Notes: a model not told the origin generated them from the sequence alone. A stretch of DNA of 64,000 nt from an uncultured Eubacteriales bacterium (GCA_949292785.1 CASFBK010000004.1:62001-126000), one strand, 5' to 3'. Shown: positions 19,311-27,687, counted from the first letter of the stretch. Numbers and translations are program-made.

Positions 19311-20486
19311 ATGTCAACAGAAAAGAAAATACAAAAAGGTAAACTAATAGAGAAGTACATAGGAGAAGGAATAGCGCCATTCAAATTTACTTATCAGGGA
19401 AGAAGAGGAGACAGCTGGATATTTGAAAAAGAATTTAAAGGTGTAATCCAGACGATTTCTTTATATGAGTATCGTTTTGAAAAAAATATGATATCCTTTG
19501 ATTTATATACAGATGTACCGGGAAAAGGAATTGTACAGGCTATTGATATTCAGGATATAGAGTTTAATAGTGAAATGCCAGGTTTTTGGAAATATGAAGA
19601 TGAAAAAAGTTTTATTATAGTTTTAAATATCATAAAAGACATTTTGATTCAAAAAGGAATGAGGATTTTTAATTCATTAAGTAAGGAGCGCAAACAATTA
19701 GATACTGATGAAATGCAGCAGAAGTTGTATGTACACCATGATAAATTGGCAGAACAATTTCAAAAAAAGTATGATTTAAATGTAGATAAGATGGATCAGG
19801 AACATATAGAACAGTGGTTTTCAGTGATAGAAAAACGTGCAGAGGTAATGTATCAGGAAGGATATGAAAAAACAAAAGACGAATATTTGGAAATAGCATC
19901 ATTCATAGGAGTTCAGTTGGAACATTTTATGGATGGGAAGTGGGTAAAATATCAAATAGGGAAAAATATGAAATGTCGCATAGAAAGAGAAAAAATAGTA
20001 AAATTTTCTCTTGATATATTAGGCAGAATGAGTTGGATTTATCAAGAAAAGATGGGAGTACGGATAATAAAGCAAGATATTGAAAAAATATGGGAAGACA
20101 GATATGAGCCAGAGGAAATGAAGCGAAAAGAAGAAATGATTCAGAGTTATATTGGGGAAGCTTTAGAGGAGTATGGATTTAAAAGAAAAAATAATATAAT
20201 GTGGATAAAAAGACAGAAGGAAGTGATATCCACTATTTGGATTCAACTTGGGAAACATGAAATTACATTTAGTTTATTTTCCAACAAGGGCGAGTGTCCT
20301 GTTCATGCAGCAGATATTCAAAGTTTAGAGTTTAATAGTGGTGAAAGAGGGATGTGGAAATATAGTGATAATGTGGAATTAGTTAGTGTGCTTTTGGAGA
20401 TAAAGGAGGTTCTGTTAAAAAAAGGGTTGATAGTGCTTGAGAAAATGGGAGAGGGCTGTTTGTTTTATGATTTGCCCTTAGATTAG
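19311..20486 (+). CDS. Putative immunity protein with internally duplicated domain (paralogue of 22474-23694)
   Basis: A 391-residue cytoplasmic-looking protein; no signal or membrane segment is seen. An N-terminal unit (about 14-125) and a C-terminal unit (about 285-388) are related: YIGEGIAPFKF/IQTISLYEYRF/FNSEMPGFWKY against YIGEALEEYGF/ISTIWIQLGKH/FNSGERGMWKY. Between them is a helical region (about 130-280). The first 235 bases are nearly identical to those of 22474-23694, after which the genes diverge. AGGAGAAATATA precedes the ATG. It follows a decayed toxin tip, so an immunity role is likely, but no family name is certain. Confidence 0.6.
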   Translation: MSTEKKIQKGKLIEKYIGEGIAPFKFTYQGRRGDSWIFEKEFKGVIQTISLYEYRFEKNMISFDLYTDVPGKGIVQAIDIQDIEFNSEMPGFWKYEDEKSFIIVLNIIKDILIQKGMRIFNSLSKERKQLDTDEMQQKLYVHHDKLAEQFQKKYDLNVDKMDQEHIEQWFSVIEKRAEVMYQEGYEKTKDEYLEIASFIGVQLEHFMDGKWVKYQIGKNMKCRIEREKIVKFSLDILGRMSWIYQEKMGVRIIKQDIEKIWEDRYEPEEMKRKEEMIQSYIGEALEEYGFKRKNNIMWIKRQKEVISTIWIQLGKHEITFSLFSNKGECPVHAADIQSLEFNSGERGMWKYSDNVELVSVLLEIKEVLLKKGLIVLEKMGEGCLFYDLPLD

Positions 20487-20512
20487 TAGAAAGATTGACT
20501 ATTTAAAGGCAA

Positions 20513-20985
20513 GTTTTAAAATGATGAGAACGGAAAACTGACGGAGAAGAACTTCCCCAATAGAATTCATACTTTTTACCATTATGATGGTGCCCAAAGA
20601 ATCTGGGAACTTATCCTTAAAGACTGGGAAGGGATTTTGGACCGTTATACCTATGACCTTTTGGGCGATAAGACCGGAATCGAAAGACATGGAGCATCAG
20701 TTTTAGCAAGTGATGGAACAGTCTATTTTCATGAAAAACAAAAATGGATGATACTTCCGTTAATTTGGATAAGTGATTATATGCAGTATGAATCATGTGG
20801 AGAAGGAAAGGAAAAATGAAGGCTGGTTTGTGTATACATAGGAAAATGGTACACTAAATGTAAGTAAAAGTTATGGGAAATGGTTAAATGTGCGGAGAAT
20901 GATTTTTGCTACCAGTGGAGAGGAAACCCCTATTTTAAAAGAAATGATAATAATGATGAAAAGAGTCAAACATGTGAAGCAAATG
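20513..20985 (+). pseudogene. Decayed RHS YD-repeat fragment joined to a toxin tip (cassette 3)
   Basis: 20513-20690 matches the RHS gene around 15870-16030 (DENGKLREKNFPNGM, YTYDLLGNKTGIE) with small lesions. At 20694 it switches to an AT-rich tip (GASVLASDGTVYFHEKQKW, MILPLIWISDYMQYESCG) that ends in stops near 20839 and trails off to 20985. The same tip recurs at 24500-24791. A 12-base insertion relative to that copy adds a premature stop. The four-copy small putative immunity family begins directly downstream, so this tip was probably its target. Confidence 0.7.
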
Positions 20986-20999
20986 CATAGGAGGGGCAT

Positions 21000-21473
21000 A
21001 TGAAGAAAAAAGTAAACATGAAATATATGATTATAATAATAGTTATATTAAGTATAGGATTGGGAGGATTTACTATTTGGAGAATTGATAATAAGAAAAG
21101 AAAAAATAAAGACCCACGTGAATGTGTAGAAAGGAAGTTAGACATTGAATTAGGAGATGGAGTTGTTTTGGTAGAAGGAGATGCTTATGATGAATATGGG
21201 GAAGAGAATGTAAATGCAAAATTTGTTGTAGATAAAAAGGGGCTAGAAGAATTGAAAACTGAGTTAGAAGAAAATTTGAATCAGTACAGTTTAGAGGAAA
21301 TAGAATTGTTCTGTAATTTAAAAAGGGATGACATTTGGCTAGATTTAAAGGAGAAGGAGATACTATACTTTTATCATCAGTTTAGTGAAGGAAAAAGAGC
21401 CAAAACAATAGAAATTACGGCGTTTATAGCGACAGACAGCACAGGGGAATATTACTTTTATATCTTTTATTAA
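21000..21473 (+). CDS. Putative membrane-anchored immunity protein, family A copy 1
   Basis: A 157-residue protein with an N-terminal membrane anchor (about 8-27, KYMIIIIVILSIGLGGF) and a charged, acidic outer domain that ends in ITAFIATDSTGEYYFYIFY. GGAGGGGCAT precedes the ATG. Four copies of this gene exist in the window (21000, 21593, 24801 broken, 25454), each preceded by the same remnant of a toxin end. The location after an RHS tip suggests immunity; the family is not recognised by name. Confidence 0.65.
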   Translation: MKKKVNMKYMIIIIVILSIGLGGFTIWRIDNKKRKNKDPRECVERKLDIELGDGVVLVEGDAYDEYGEENVNAKFVVDKKGLEELKTELEENLNQYSLEEIELFCNLKRDDIWLDLKEKEILYFYHQFSEGKRAKTIEITAFIATDSTGEYYFYIFY

Positions 21474-21474
21474 A

Positions 21475-22063
21475 AATTAGATGTAAGTGGAATGATTTCG
21501 GCTACCAGTGGAGAGGAAACCCCTATTTTAAAAGAAATAATAATAATGATGAAAAGAGTCAAACATGTGAAGTAAATGCATAGGAGGGGAATATGAAGAA
21601 AAAAGTAAACATGAAATATATGATTATAATAATAGTTATATTAAGTATAGGATTGGGAGGATTTATCATTTGGAAAATTGATAACAAGAAAAGAAAAATT
21701 AAAGACCCACGTGAATGTGTAGAAAGGAAGTTAGATATTGAATTGGGCGAAGGGATTGTTTTGGTGGATGGAGAGGCTTATGATGACGAATTTGGTGAAG
21801 AACGTGTAAATGCGAAATTTAGAGTAGATAAACAAGAGTTAGAAAAATTGAAAATGGAGTTAGAGGAAACTTTGTGGCAATATGGTTTAGATGAAGTAGG
21901 AAAAATAAGTGATTTTAATGATATCTGGTCTGATTTAAAGGAAAAGGAAATGCTAAACTATTATGAGCAATTCAGGGAAGGAAATAAAGCAAAAACGATA
22001 ATCATTTGGGCATTTATAGCGACAGATAGCACAGGAGAATATTATTTTTATATCTTTTATTAA
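21475..22063 (+). repeat. Tandem duplication unit of immunity family A (copy 2 of the unit)
   Basis: The unit consists of about 110 bases of toxin-end remnant plus the family A gene. It aligns with about 20877-21473, 24669-25257 and 25330-25927. Units 1 and 2 are adjacent, and units 3 and 4 are nearly adjacent, which points to two tandem duplications. Confidence 0.75.
21593..22063 (+). CDS. Putative membrane-anchored immunity protein, family A copy 2
   Basis: A 156-residue paralogue of 21000-21473. The first 50 residues, including the anchor, are almost unchanged, while the outer domain has diverged most in the middle (KLKMELEETLWQYGLDEVGK replaces KTELEENLNQYSLEEIE). The end ATDSTGEYYFYIFY is kept. 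AGGAGGGGAAT precedes the ATG. The unequal divergence suggests selection on the surface that meets the toxin, with retained anchoring. Confidence 0.62.
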   Translation: MKKKVNMKYMIIIIVILSIGLGGFIIWKIDNKKRKIKDPRECVERKLDIELGEGIVLVDGEAYDDEFGEERVNAKFRVDKQELEKLKMELEETLWQYGLDEVGKISDFNDIWSDLKEKEMLNYYEQFREGNKAKTIIIWAFIATDSTGEYYFYIFY

Positions 22064-22084
22064 GAGAATCAAATATTGATATTA

Positions 22085-22463
22085 CAGAAAGTATATGCTG
22101 GAGGAAGAAGTAAAACAGGACAGATATGCTTATAATCTGGGAAAAGACTTCATAGAGACACTATAAAACGATACATACAAGAACTGTTATATCTATGGGC
22201 ACCGACCGCTTGAAAGAAGCAGGAAACCAGAACGGACAGAAAACGCGGTATGATTACAATGGACTGGGATTTCGTGTAGGAAAGAAAGTACAAAACAGCA
22301 TGGTCTATTGATAGGAGCTGGATTTTTGCTTTTTGATGATATTCCTAGTTTGGGGGCTGGTACAGCAGATGACGGCATAGCAACCGCTCTTGCAGCCTGG
22401 GCATTCGCGCTATTTAAAGAAGCATTTCAACCAAGTATAGAAAAAAGTTGTGAATATAATTAG
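22085..22463 (+). pseudogene. Decayed RHS fragment plus toxin-tip end (cassette 4)
   Basis: 22085-22310 matches RHS positions about 16230-16450 (QNGQKTRYDYNGLGFRVGK) with frameshifts. From about 22310 it switches to LIGAGFLLFDDIPSLGAGTADDG, a glycine-rich end of a toxin or pre-toxin segment that stops at 22463 (SCEYN then TAG). The same end, diverged, is at 19139-19289. The stop lies 10 bases before the immunity gene 22474-23694. Confidence 0.65.
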
Positions 22464-22473
22464 GAGGAATATA

Positions 22474-23694
22474 ATGTCAACAAAAAAGAAAATACAAAAA
22501 GGTAAACTAATAGAAAAGTACATAGGAGAAGGAATAGCATCATTCAAATTTACTTATCAGGGAAGAAGAGGAGACAGCTGGATATTTGAAAAAGAATTTA
22601 AAGGTGTAATCCAGACAATTTCTTTATATGAGTATCGTTTTGAAAAAAATATGATATCCTTTGATTTATATACAGATGTACCGGGAAAAGGAATTGTACA
22701 GGCGGTAGGTATAGAGGGAATAGAGTTTAACAGTGAAATGCCAGGTTTTTGGAAATATGAAGATGAAGAGAGTTTTATAGAGCTTTTAAAAGTTATAAAT
22801 AATATTGTGATAAAAAAAGGAATGCGGATATTAAATCAGTTAAGTAAAAGACCAGAAATAATAGAGACAAATGAAATGTATCAGGAACTATACTTTAAGC
22901 ATTCTGAGTTGGCTGAAAAATATCAAAATGAAATGGGATTAAAGGTGGGGGAATTTGATGAGAATTATATTGAAGAATGGTTTGAAATTATAAAAAAGAG
23001 GGTGGAAATTTTACAAAAGGGTAAGTTTGAAGATGCAAAAGAAGAGATTGTAGAGATAGCTGCATTTTTAGGAGAACAGATAAGAAACACTTTAGGGGGA
23101 GAATGGGGAAGATATATAGATCAAAAAAGCAAGTTTGAAAGTTGTTTTTTAGAAAATGTAAGATCCAAAGGTCATTCTAATGTAAATATATTGAAAAACA
23201 TAATGGGGGGATATAGCAGTAATGGAATGGATTGGACAAAGAAAATTGTGCTAGAGATATATAAGGAAAGAGTTGATGTTGAAAAAATAGAAAAGCTTAT
23301 AGCTGCATTAGAGAATAAAGAGGGGGAACGGGTAAAGGCGCTGTTTTCGGAAGAGATCATAGAACAGGTGAAGGAAATTGATGAGCAAATAGAAAAACTT
23401 TTAGAATATTGTGAAGGAAAGATTTTAGAGTGGAAGTGGAATGTTTCTGGTTCTGGAATTGGACAATCAAATGAGGGGCGAAATTATTGGATGGTACGTG
23501 ACTATTATGAAATAAAGACAGAACAGAATATGTATAAACTTGAATTAATAAGAACATTGAGTGAAAAAAATAGAAAGTGTAATGGTGTATATAGAATAGA
23601 AATAAAATCTGTTAGACATAAACGGCAAAAAAGTATATGTGTAGGAGCAGATTATACACCAATGCCATTGGGATTATCGATTGATATAGAATAA
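22474..23694 (+). CDS. Putative immunity protein, mosaic paralogue of 19311-20486
   Basis: A 406-residue protein. The ATG at 22474 follows AGGAGGAATATA and is preferred to an in-frame start at 22450. Residues 1-78 are nearly identical to the 19311 gene product. Residues 80-230 are homologous but diverged, and the C-terminal 150 residues (from about 260) are unrelated, rich in Glu and Lys and then beta-like, with no second copy of the duplicated unit. No signal peptide is visible. The mosaic pattern suggests recombination in the shared 5' part with a changing specificity part. Immunity function is inferred from its place after a decayed tip. Confidence 0.6.
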   Translation: MSTKKKIQKGKLIEKYIGEGIASFKFTYQGRRGDSWIFEKEFKGVIQTISLYEYRFEKNMISFDLYTDVPGKGIVQAVGIEGIEFNSEMPGFWKYEDEESFIELLKVINNIVIKKGMRILNQLSKRPEIIETNEMYQELYFKHSELAEKYQNEMGLKVGEFDENYIEEWFEIIKKRVEILQKGKFEDAKEEIVEIAAFLGEQIRNTLGGEWGRYIDQKSKFESCFLENVRSKGHSNVNILKNIMGGYSSNGMDWTKKIVLEIYKERVDVEKIEKLIAALENKEGERVKALFSEEIIEQVKEIDEQIEKLLEYCEGKILEWKWNVSGSGIGQSNEGRNYWMVRDYYEIKTEQNMYKLELIRTLSEKNRKCNGVYRIEIKSVRHKRQKSICVGADYTPMPLGLSIDIE

Positions 23695-23726
23695 TATAAT
23701 TAGTATTTTGAATGATTAGGAGGAAG

Positions 23727-24282
23727 AAAGGGAAACAGGAGACTGTTATGACCCAAGAGGGAATCTGACCGGGATACTGGAAAACGGAATGGATAGAGAG
23801 CACGGTATGATTACAACGGACTGGGATTCCGGGTGGGAAAAGAAGTACAAAATAGCAGTCAGGAATTACTGAAAAAAATACAATATACCTTAGACCTGAC
23901 CCGAAGCTACCATAACCTGTTAGAGCGGGAAGAAGAAAACCGGATGCAGACCTGGCTGTGGGATAGAAACGCAGCAGGAATGGTGGAAGAAAAGAAAAAC
24001 ACTGGAGGCGTAACAGAAGAAGGAATTCAGATGGATTACCGGTTTTACTTTCAGGATGAACTGGGAAGCCCTATCCGTTTAGAAAACGCAGAGGGAAATC
24101 TGACAGAAACTTATGGTTACGGAGTGTTCGGAGAAGACCTGTACCGGAATCAGGGAAAGGTACAGCCTTTCGGATATACGGGCTATCAGATGGATGAAGT
24201 AGCAGGAACCTGCTTTGCACAGGCCAGGGAGTATTTGCCGGAAGAATTTATACTGTGGAGTAAATCCATTAAAGTATGTTAA
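23727..24282 (+). pseudogene. RHS 3' core fragment with displaced C-terminus (cassette 5)
   Basis: Matches the RHS gene from about 16249, with an out-of-frame deletion near 23795, then an open run of 149 codons (23833-24282) almost identical to the intact core (KIQYTLDLTRSYHNLLEREE through AREYLPEE). It then ends in a short unrelated tail, ILWSKSIKVC. There is no ribosome site and the protein would lack the N-terminal shell. It could still serve as donor DNA for recombination into the intact RHS gene. Confidence 0.75.
24055..24245 (+). repeat. RHS 3' core repeat, copy 3
   Basis: The best preserved displaced copy; differences from 16640-16845 are few (for example GTCFAQAREY for GTYFAQAREY). 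Confidence 0.85.
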
Positions 24283-24486
24283 CAGAAACGGATATGACCA
24301 TTATATTTTTTATCTGCCGGAATGGGAGGATGAAGCACTTAACGATCAGAAGTAATTAGCTGACTACTATGATATAGATGATTTGAAAATACATTTGGTA
24401 TAAGTGAAAAATGATAGTGATTTAGCAAATAGATGGAAGGCAGGGCATTTGGATTATCAGGGAACAAATCCGGCTTCTCAATTTTA
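24283..24486 (+). pseudogene. Degenerate homologue of the caspase-like RHS tip
   Basis: Reading the plus strand through stops gives GYDHYIFYLPEWEDEALN, then LADYYDIDDLKIHLV, then VKNDSDLANRWKAG. This aligns with the start of the intact RHS tip (GYDSYIFYTTAEKSDFSNQA, EEEIHMIEVKNISDFEDGWN). At least three nonsense changes interrupt it, and the His/Cys part is missing. It is an earlier or parallel version of the same toxin domain. Confidence 0.7.
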
Positions 24487-24499
24487 GCCAAAAAGTAAA

Positions 24500-24791
24500 T
24501 GGAGCACTGGTTTTGGCAAGTGATGGAACAGTCTATTTTCATGAAAAACAAAAATGGATGATACTTCCGTTAATTTGGATAAGTGATTATATGCAGTATG
24601 AATCATGTGGAGAAGAAGGCTGGTTTGTGTATACATAGGAAAATGGTACACTAAATATAAGTAACAGCTATGGAAAGAGGTTAGATGTAAAAGGGATAAT
24701 TTCAGCAACCAGTGGAGGGGTATACTCCATTTTAAAAGATATGATAATAATATTGATGAAAGAAAACCAGACATGGGAAGTAAATGCATAG
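24500..24791 (+). pseudogene. Second copy of the cassette 3 toxin tip remnant
   Basis: Near-identical to 20694-20985: GALVLASDGTVYFHEKQKW through MQYESCGEEGWFVYT then stop, followed by the eroded ISATSGGVYSILKDMIII and a final NA-stop at 24791. It lacks the insertion present in the first copy. It precedes family A immunity copies 3 and 4. Confidence 0.7.
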
Positions 24792-24800
24792 GAGGGGCAG

Positions 24801-25257
24801 ATGAAGAAAAAAGTAAAAATGAAATATATGATCATAATAATAGTTATATTAAGTATGGTATTGGGAGGATTTACCATTTGGAAAATTAATAACAAGAAAA
24901 AAAAATAAAGACCCACGTGAATGTGTAGAAAGGAAGTTAGACATTGAATTAGGAGAAGGGGGTGTTTTGGTGGAGGGAGAGGCTTATGATGATGAAGTTG
25001 GTGAAGAAGAACATGTAAATGCTAAATTTAAAATAGAGGAGAAAGAATTACAGAGGATAAAACAGGATTTAGAAAAAATGGGAAGTGAAATAAGTGAAAT
25101 TTCACGAAAATCTGATATATGGGAAGATTTGGAGGGGAAGAACATAGAAAATTATTATAGTTGTTTTGCGGAGGGAGAAAAAGCAAAAACGGTAATAGTT
25201 AATATTTATATTGCAACAGATAGTGAAGGAAAATATTATTTGTACGTTTTTTATTAA
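24801..25257 (+). pseudogene. Family A putative immunity gene, copy 3, frameshifted in a poly-A tract
   Basis: The start ATG (24801), ribosome site GGAGGGG and membrane anchor match the other family A genes. At about 24897-24905 the intact copies have an 11-base AAAAGAAAAAA run where this copy has nine A's, two bases shorter. The frame then reaches TAA within a few codons. The downstream part is open in another frame to 25257 (VLVEGEAYDDEVGEEEHV to GKYYLYVFY) with good codon conservation, so the lesion is recent or the frame is restored by slippage on the A9 run. Confidence 0.75.
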
Positions 25258-25453
25258 TTATAATAATAAAGTAGAAAATGATGTACGATGCAGTATAAAT
25301 CATGTGGAAAAAAACATTTTTAAACAATGGTTGGTAAATGGAACAATAGATAATTTCAGCGACTAGCGGAGGAGCAGGTTCATTTTAAAAGACATGATAA
25401 TAATATTGATGAAAGAAAACCAGACATGTGAAGCAAATGCATAGGAGGGGCAT

Positions 25454-25927
25454 ATGAAGAAAAAAGTAAACATGAAATATATGATTATAATAATAGTTAT
25501 ATTAAGTATGGTATTGGGAGGATTTATCATTTGGAAAATTGATAACAAGAAAAGAAAAAATAAAGATCCACGTGAATGTGTAGAAAGGAAGTTAGATATT
25601 GAATTAGGAGAAGGGGTTGTTTTGGTGGAGGGAGAGGCTTATGATGAATACGGAGAAGAGTATGTAGACGCAAAATTTAGTGTAGATAAACAAGAGTTAG
25701 AAAAATTGGAAAGAGATCTAGAAGAATCTTTATGGGAATATGGTTTAGAAGAAATAGAAGAGAGTTGTAATTTCAAAAGGGATGATATTTGGCTAGATTT
25801 AAAGGAAAAGGAAATACTGAAATTTTATAATCAATTCAGAGAAGGAAATAGAGCCAAAACAATAGAAATTACAGCGTTTATAGCGACAGACAGCACAGGG
25901 GAATATTACTTTTATATCTTTTATTAA
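25454..25927 (+). CDS. Putative membrane-anchored immunity protein, family A copy 4
   Basis: A 157-residue intact paralogue of 21000-21473 with the same anchor, basic stop-transfer (NKKRKNKDPRECVERK) and C-terminal ATDSTGEYYFYIFY. Its outer domain is closest to copy 1 in the IEESCNFKRDDIWLDLKEKE part. GGAGGGGCAT precedes the ATG, and a repeat of the toxin-end remnant lies at about 25330-25450. Function is inferred from context. Confidence 0.64.
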   Translation: MKKKVNMKYMIIIIVILSMVLGGFIIWKIDNKKRKNKDPRECVERKLDIELGEGVVLVEGEAYDEYGEEYVDAKFSVDKQELEKLERDLEESLWEYGLEEIEESCNFKRDDIWLDLKEKEILKFYNQFREGNRAKTIEITAFIATDSTGEYYFYIFY

Positions 25928-25954
25928 GAAAAGCAAACATTACTTTCCAGAAAG

Positions 25955-26203
25955 ACACGTAGGAGGAAGAAGTATAGTGGAGAGGTTATCAAGATTACGT
26001 CCCAAAATGAAATAAAAGATGTGCTGGAGAAATATGACATACAGAAAGGAGATTTAATGTATTTTTTAAAGGATGGAGAAGTTCATCATGCTACAATTAT
26101 AAGTAAGGTAAGTGATAAGATGATTTTTTATTCAGGAAATACAGTAAGGCGTTACAATTATGTATTGGAAAAGTCATTTCAAGATGGAGAAGAAGGAGTA
26201 TAA
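25955..26203 (+). pseudogene. Remnant of an amidase-like toxin tip
   Basis: An open frame without a credible start (a GTG at 26021 is the first allowed codon; the frame is open upstream to about 25955). IQKGDLMYFLKDGEVHHATI and FYSGNTVRRYN resemble the C-terminal part of the putative amidase (Amidase_6-like) domain, where a GD(L/V) strand, a His-Ala-Thr/Ala-Ile segment and an S-x-N-T-x-R segment occur in this order. The N-terminal half with the expected cysteine is missing. It precedes the gene 26213-26611, its likely immunity partner. Confidence 0.5.
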
Positions 26204-26212
26204 ATTGTAAAA

Positions 26213-26611
26213 TTGAATGATTGTTTTAGGGGAAGTGGGTGTGATGATAAAAAAATAGGAAGAAAAATAAAAATAGTATTAGTAATTCTATTAACCCTTT
26301 TGATGTTTTATTCTATTTGCATCTTAGCATCTACGCATCATATCATGCTAGATTTAAAACAAATAGAAAATGGATATAAAATAAATAATTCTGCATATGA
26401 GTGGTTTGAATCAACAGATATATGGAAAATAGATAATATCAAACGATATTTTACATGGTGCTGGGGTGATAAGGGGGCAATATGGATAACCTGTACATAT
26501 TCATTAATAGAGGACGGAAAAATAGAGGATACAGGAAGAGATTTCACTAAGTTAATTATAGAAAAAAAGAACGGAAAATGGACAGCAGTACGAATAGAGT
26601 GGGAGCCGTAA
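26213..26611 (+). CDS. Putative membrane-anchored immunity protein after the amidase-like remnant
   Basis: A 132-residue protein with a TTG start and a membrane anchor at about 20-42 (KIVLVILLTLLMFYSICIL). The outer domain ends in LIIEKKNGKWTAVRIEWEP, a strand pattern seen in small secreted NTF2-like or DUF4829-like domains, but I cannot assign the family. The ribosome site is poor (GAAGGAG about 15 bases upstream), so the start is uncertain. Confidence 0.5.
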   Translation: MNDCFRGSGCDDKKIGRKIKIVLVILLTLLMFYSICILASTHHIMLDLKQIENGYKINNSAYEWFESTDIWKIDNIKRYFTWCWGDKGAIWITCTYSLIEDGKIEDTGRDFTKLIIEKKNGKWTAVRIEWEP

Positions 26612-26639
26612 AGGTATGTTTTCCAAAATAAATATTAAT

Positions 26640-27253
26640 TACATAAATTACCTCAGCCTCACAAAAAGAGAACAGAACCAGAATATCAGTATTATCTTCA
26701 GAATTAAATGGGAAGTCTCATCCGTTTATAAAACGCAGAAGGAAATCTGACAGAAATTTATGGTTATGGAGTGTTCGGAGAAGAGTTGTACCGGAATCAG
26801 GGGAAGGTACAGCCGTTCGGATATACGGGCTACAAGATGGATGAAGTAGCAGGAACCTACTTTGCACAGGCGAGGGAGTATCTGCCGGAAGCGGGGCGGT
26901 TTGCGGGAGAGGAAAAAGTCTATTTTGTGTCAATGTTAAAAACGAACACTATGAATCTATATAATTATTGTTATAATAATCCAATGATTTATATTGATTT
27001 ACAAGGCTATGTAAGTGAGGATGAGGCAGAACAATTAATAATTGATAATGCAGAATATATTAAAAATGCAAGTGAAATATATGAAGTTGATTCACGAGTT
27101 GTGACAGGAGTAATATATGTAGAACAGGTGAGAAATGTTGACTGGAAAGTTATATTAGGCTATGTTTTTGGTATTGGAAATGAACCGAGAGTGCCGAATA
27201 AAAATCCTAAGGCGAATGAATTTGGAAATGATGTAGAGAAATATATAGAGTAA
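26640..27253 (+). pseudogene. RHS 3' core fragment with lysozyme-like toxin tip remnant (cassette 7)
   Basis: 26640-26770 is RHS core sequence with stops. From 26771 an open frame of 160 codons reads through the core (EELYRNQGKVQPFGYTGYKM) and NPMIYIDLQGY into a new tip. The tip AEYIKNASEIYEVDSRVVTG and VIYVEQVRNVDW resembles the start of lysozyme/transglycosylase-type domains, in which the Glu of a VIYxEQ-like helix is catalytic. It stops at 27253 before the rest of such a fold, so it is probably truncated. The downstream gene 27289-27687 would be its immunity partner. Confidence 0.6.
26703..26912 (+). repeat. RHS 3' core repeat, copy 4
   Basis: A diverged copy of the core, damaged in its first 70 bases and nearly intact from 26771 to the GRF codons at about 26905. 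Confidence 0.8.
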
Positions 27254-27288
27254 ATGAAAAAATTGTTAGAAGGGGAAGGGTGCATAGA

Positions 27289-27687
27289 ATGAGAAAAAGA
27301 GTTGTTATTGTAAGTATAATTATATTTATAATCCTAGTTGCTATTTTAGCTATACCATATATACAAGTAGAAAAATTGACACAAAAGTATGGAAAAGAAT
27401 TTGAAAAATTATACAATCAAAATGGTTTCTATGAAGATATAGAATATTTTAAAATATTAAAATATAAAGATATTAATGCATGTGTGTATTATCCAAATGA
27501 AGAAATAAAAAGATATATTCAACAAGATGAGGATTCAGTAGCAGTCCTCTATGTAGAAGAAAACCATAGCTCTTGTGCTGTTTATATTTTTTTACAAGAT
27601 GCCCAAGGTTGGAAACTTGAAAAATGGGAAACAATATGGTCTTTTTCAGGAAGTTCAGATGGAATAATGTGGCCATATTACTTTTAA
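27289..27687 (+). CDS. Putative membrane-anchored immunity protein after the lysozyme-like remnant
   Basis: A 132-residue protein starting at the ATG at 27289 (AGGGGAAGGG eight bases upstream; a GTG at 27280 is also in frame). The anchor is at about 4-25 (VVIVSIIIFIILVAILAI), followed by an outer domain with ACVYYPNEEIKRY, VAVLYVEENHSSCAVYIFL and a C-terminal GIMWPYYF. No named family is recognised. An outside-facing domain would fit protection from a wall-directed toxin. It is the last cassette gene before the secretion operon. Confidence 0.55.
   Translation: MRKRVVIVSIIIFIILVAILAIPYIQVEKLTQKYGKEFEKLYNQNGFYEDIEYFKILKYKDINACVYYPNEEIKRYIQQDEDSVAVLYVEENHSSCAVYIFLQDAQGWKLEKWETIWSFSGSSDGIMWPYYF

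Noticed and set aside
20513-27253. CRISPR-like array in the repeated region
   Set aside because: Repeats are long, coding-derived and irregularly spaced; they are RHS core and immunity duplications.
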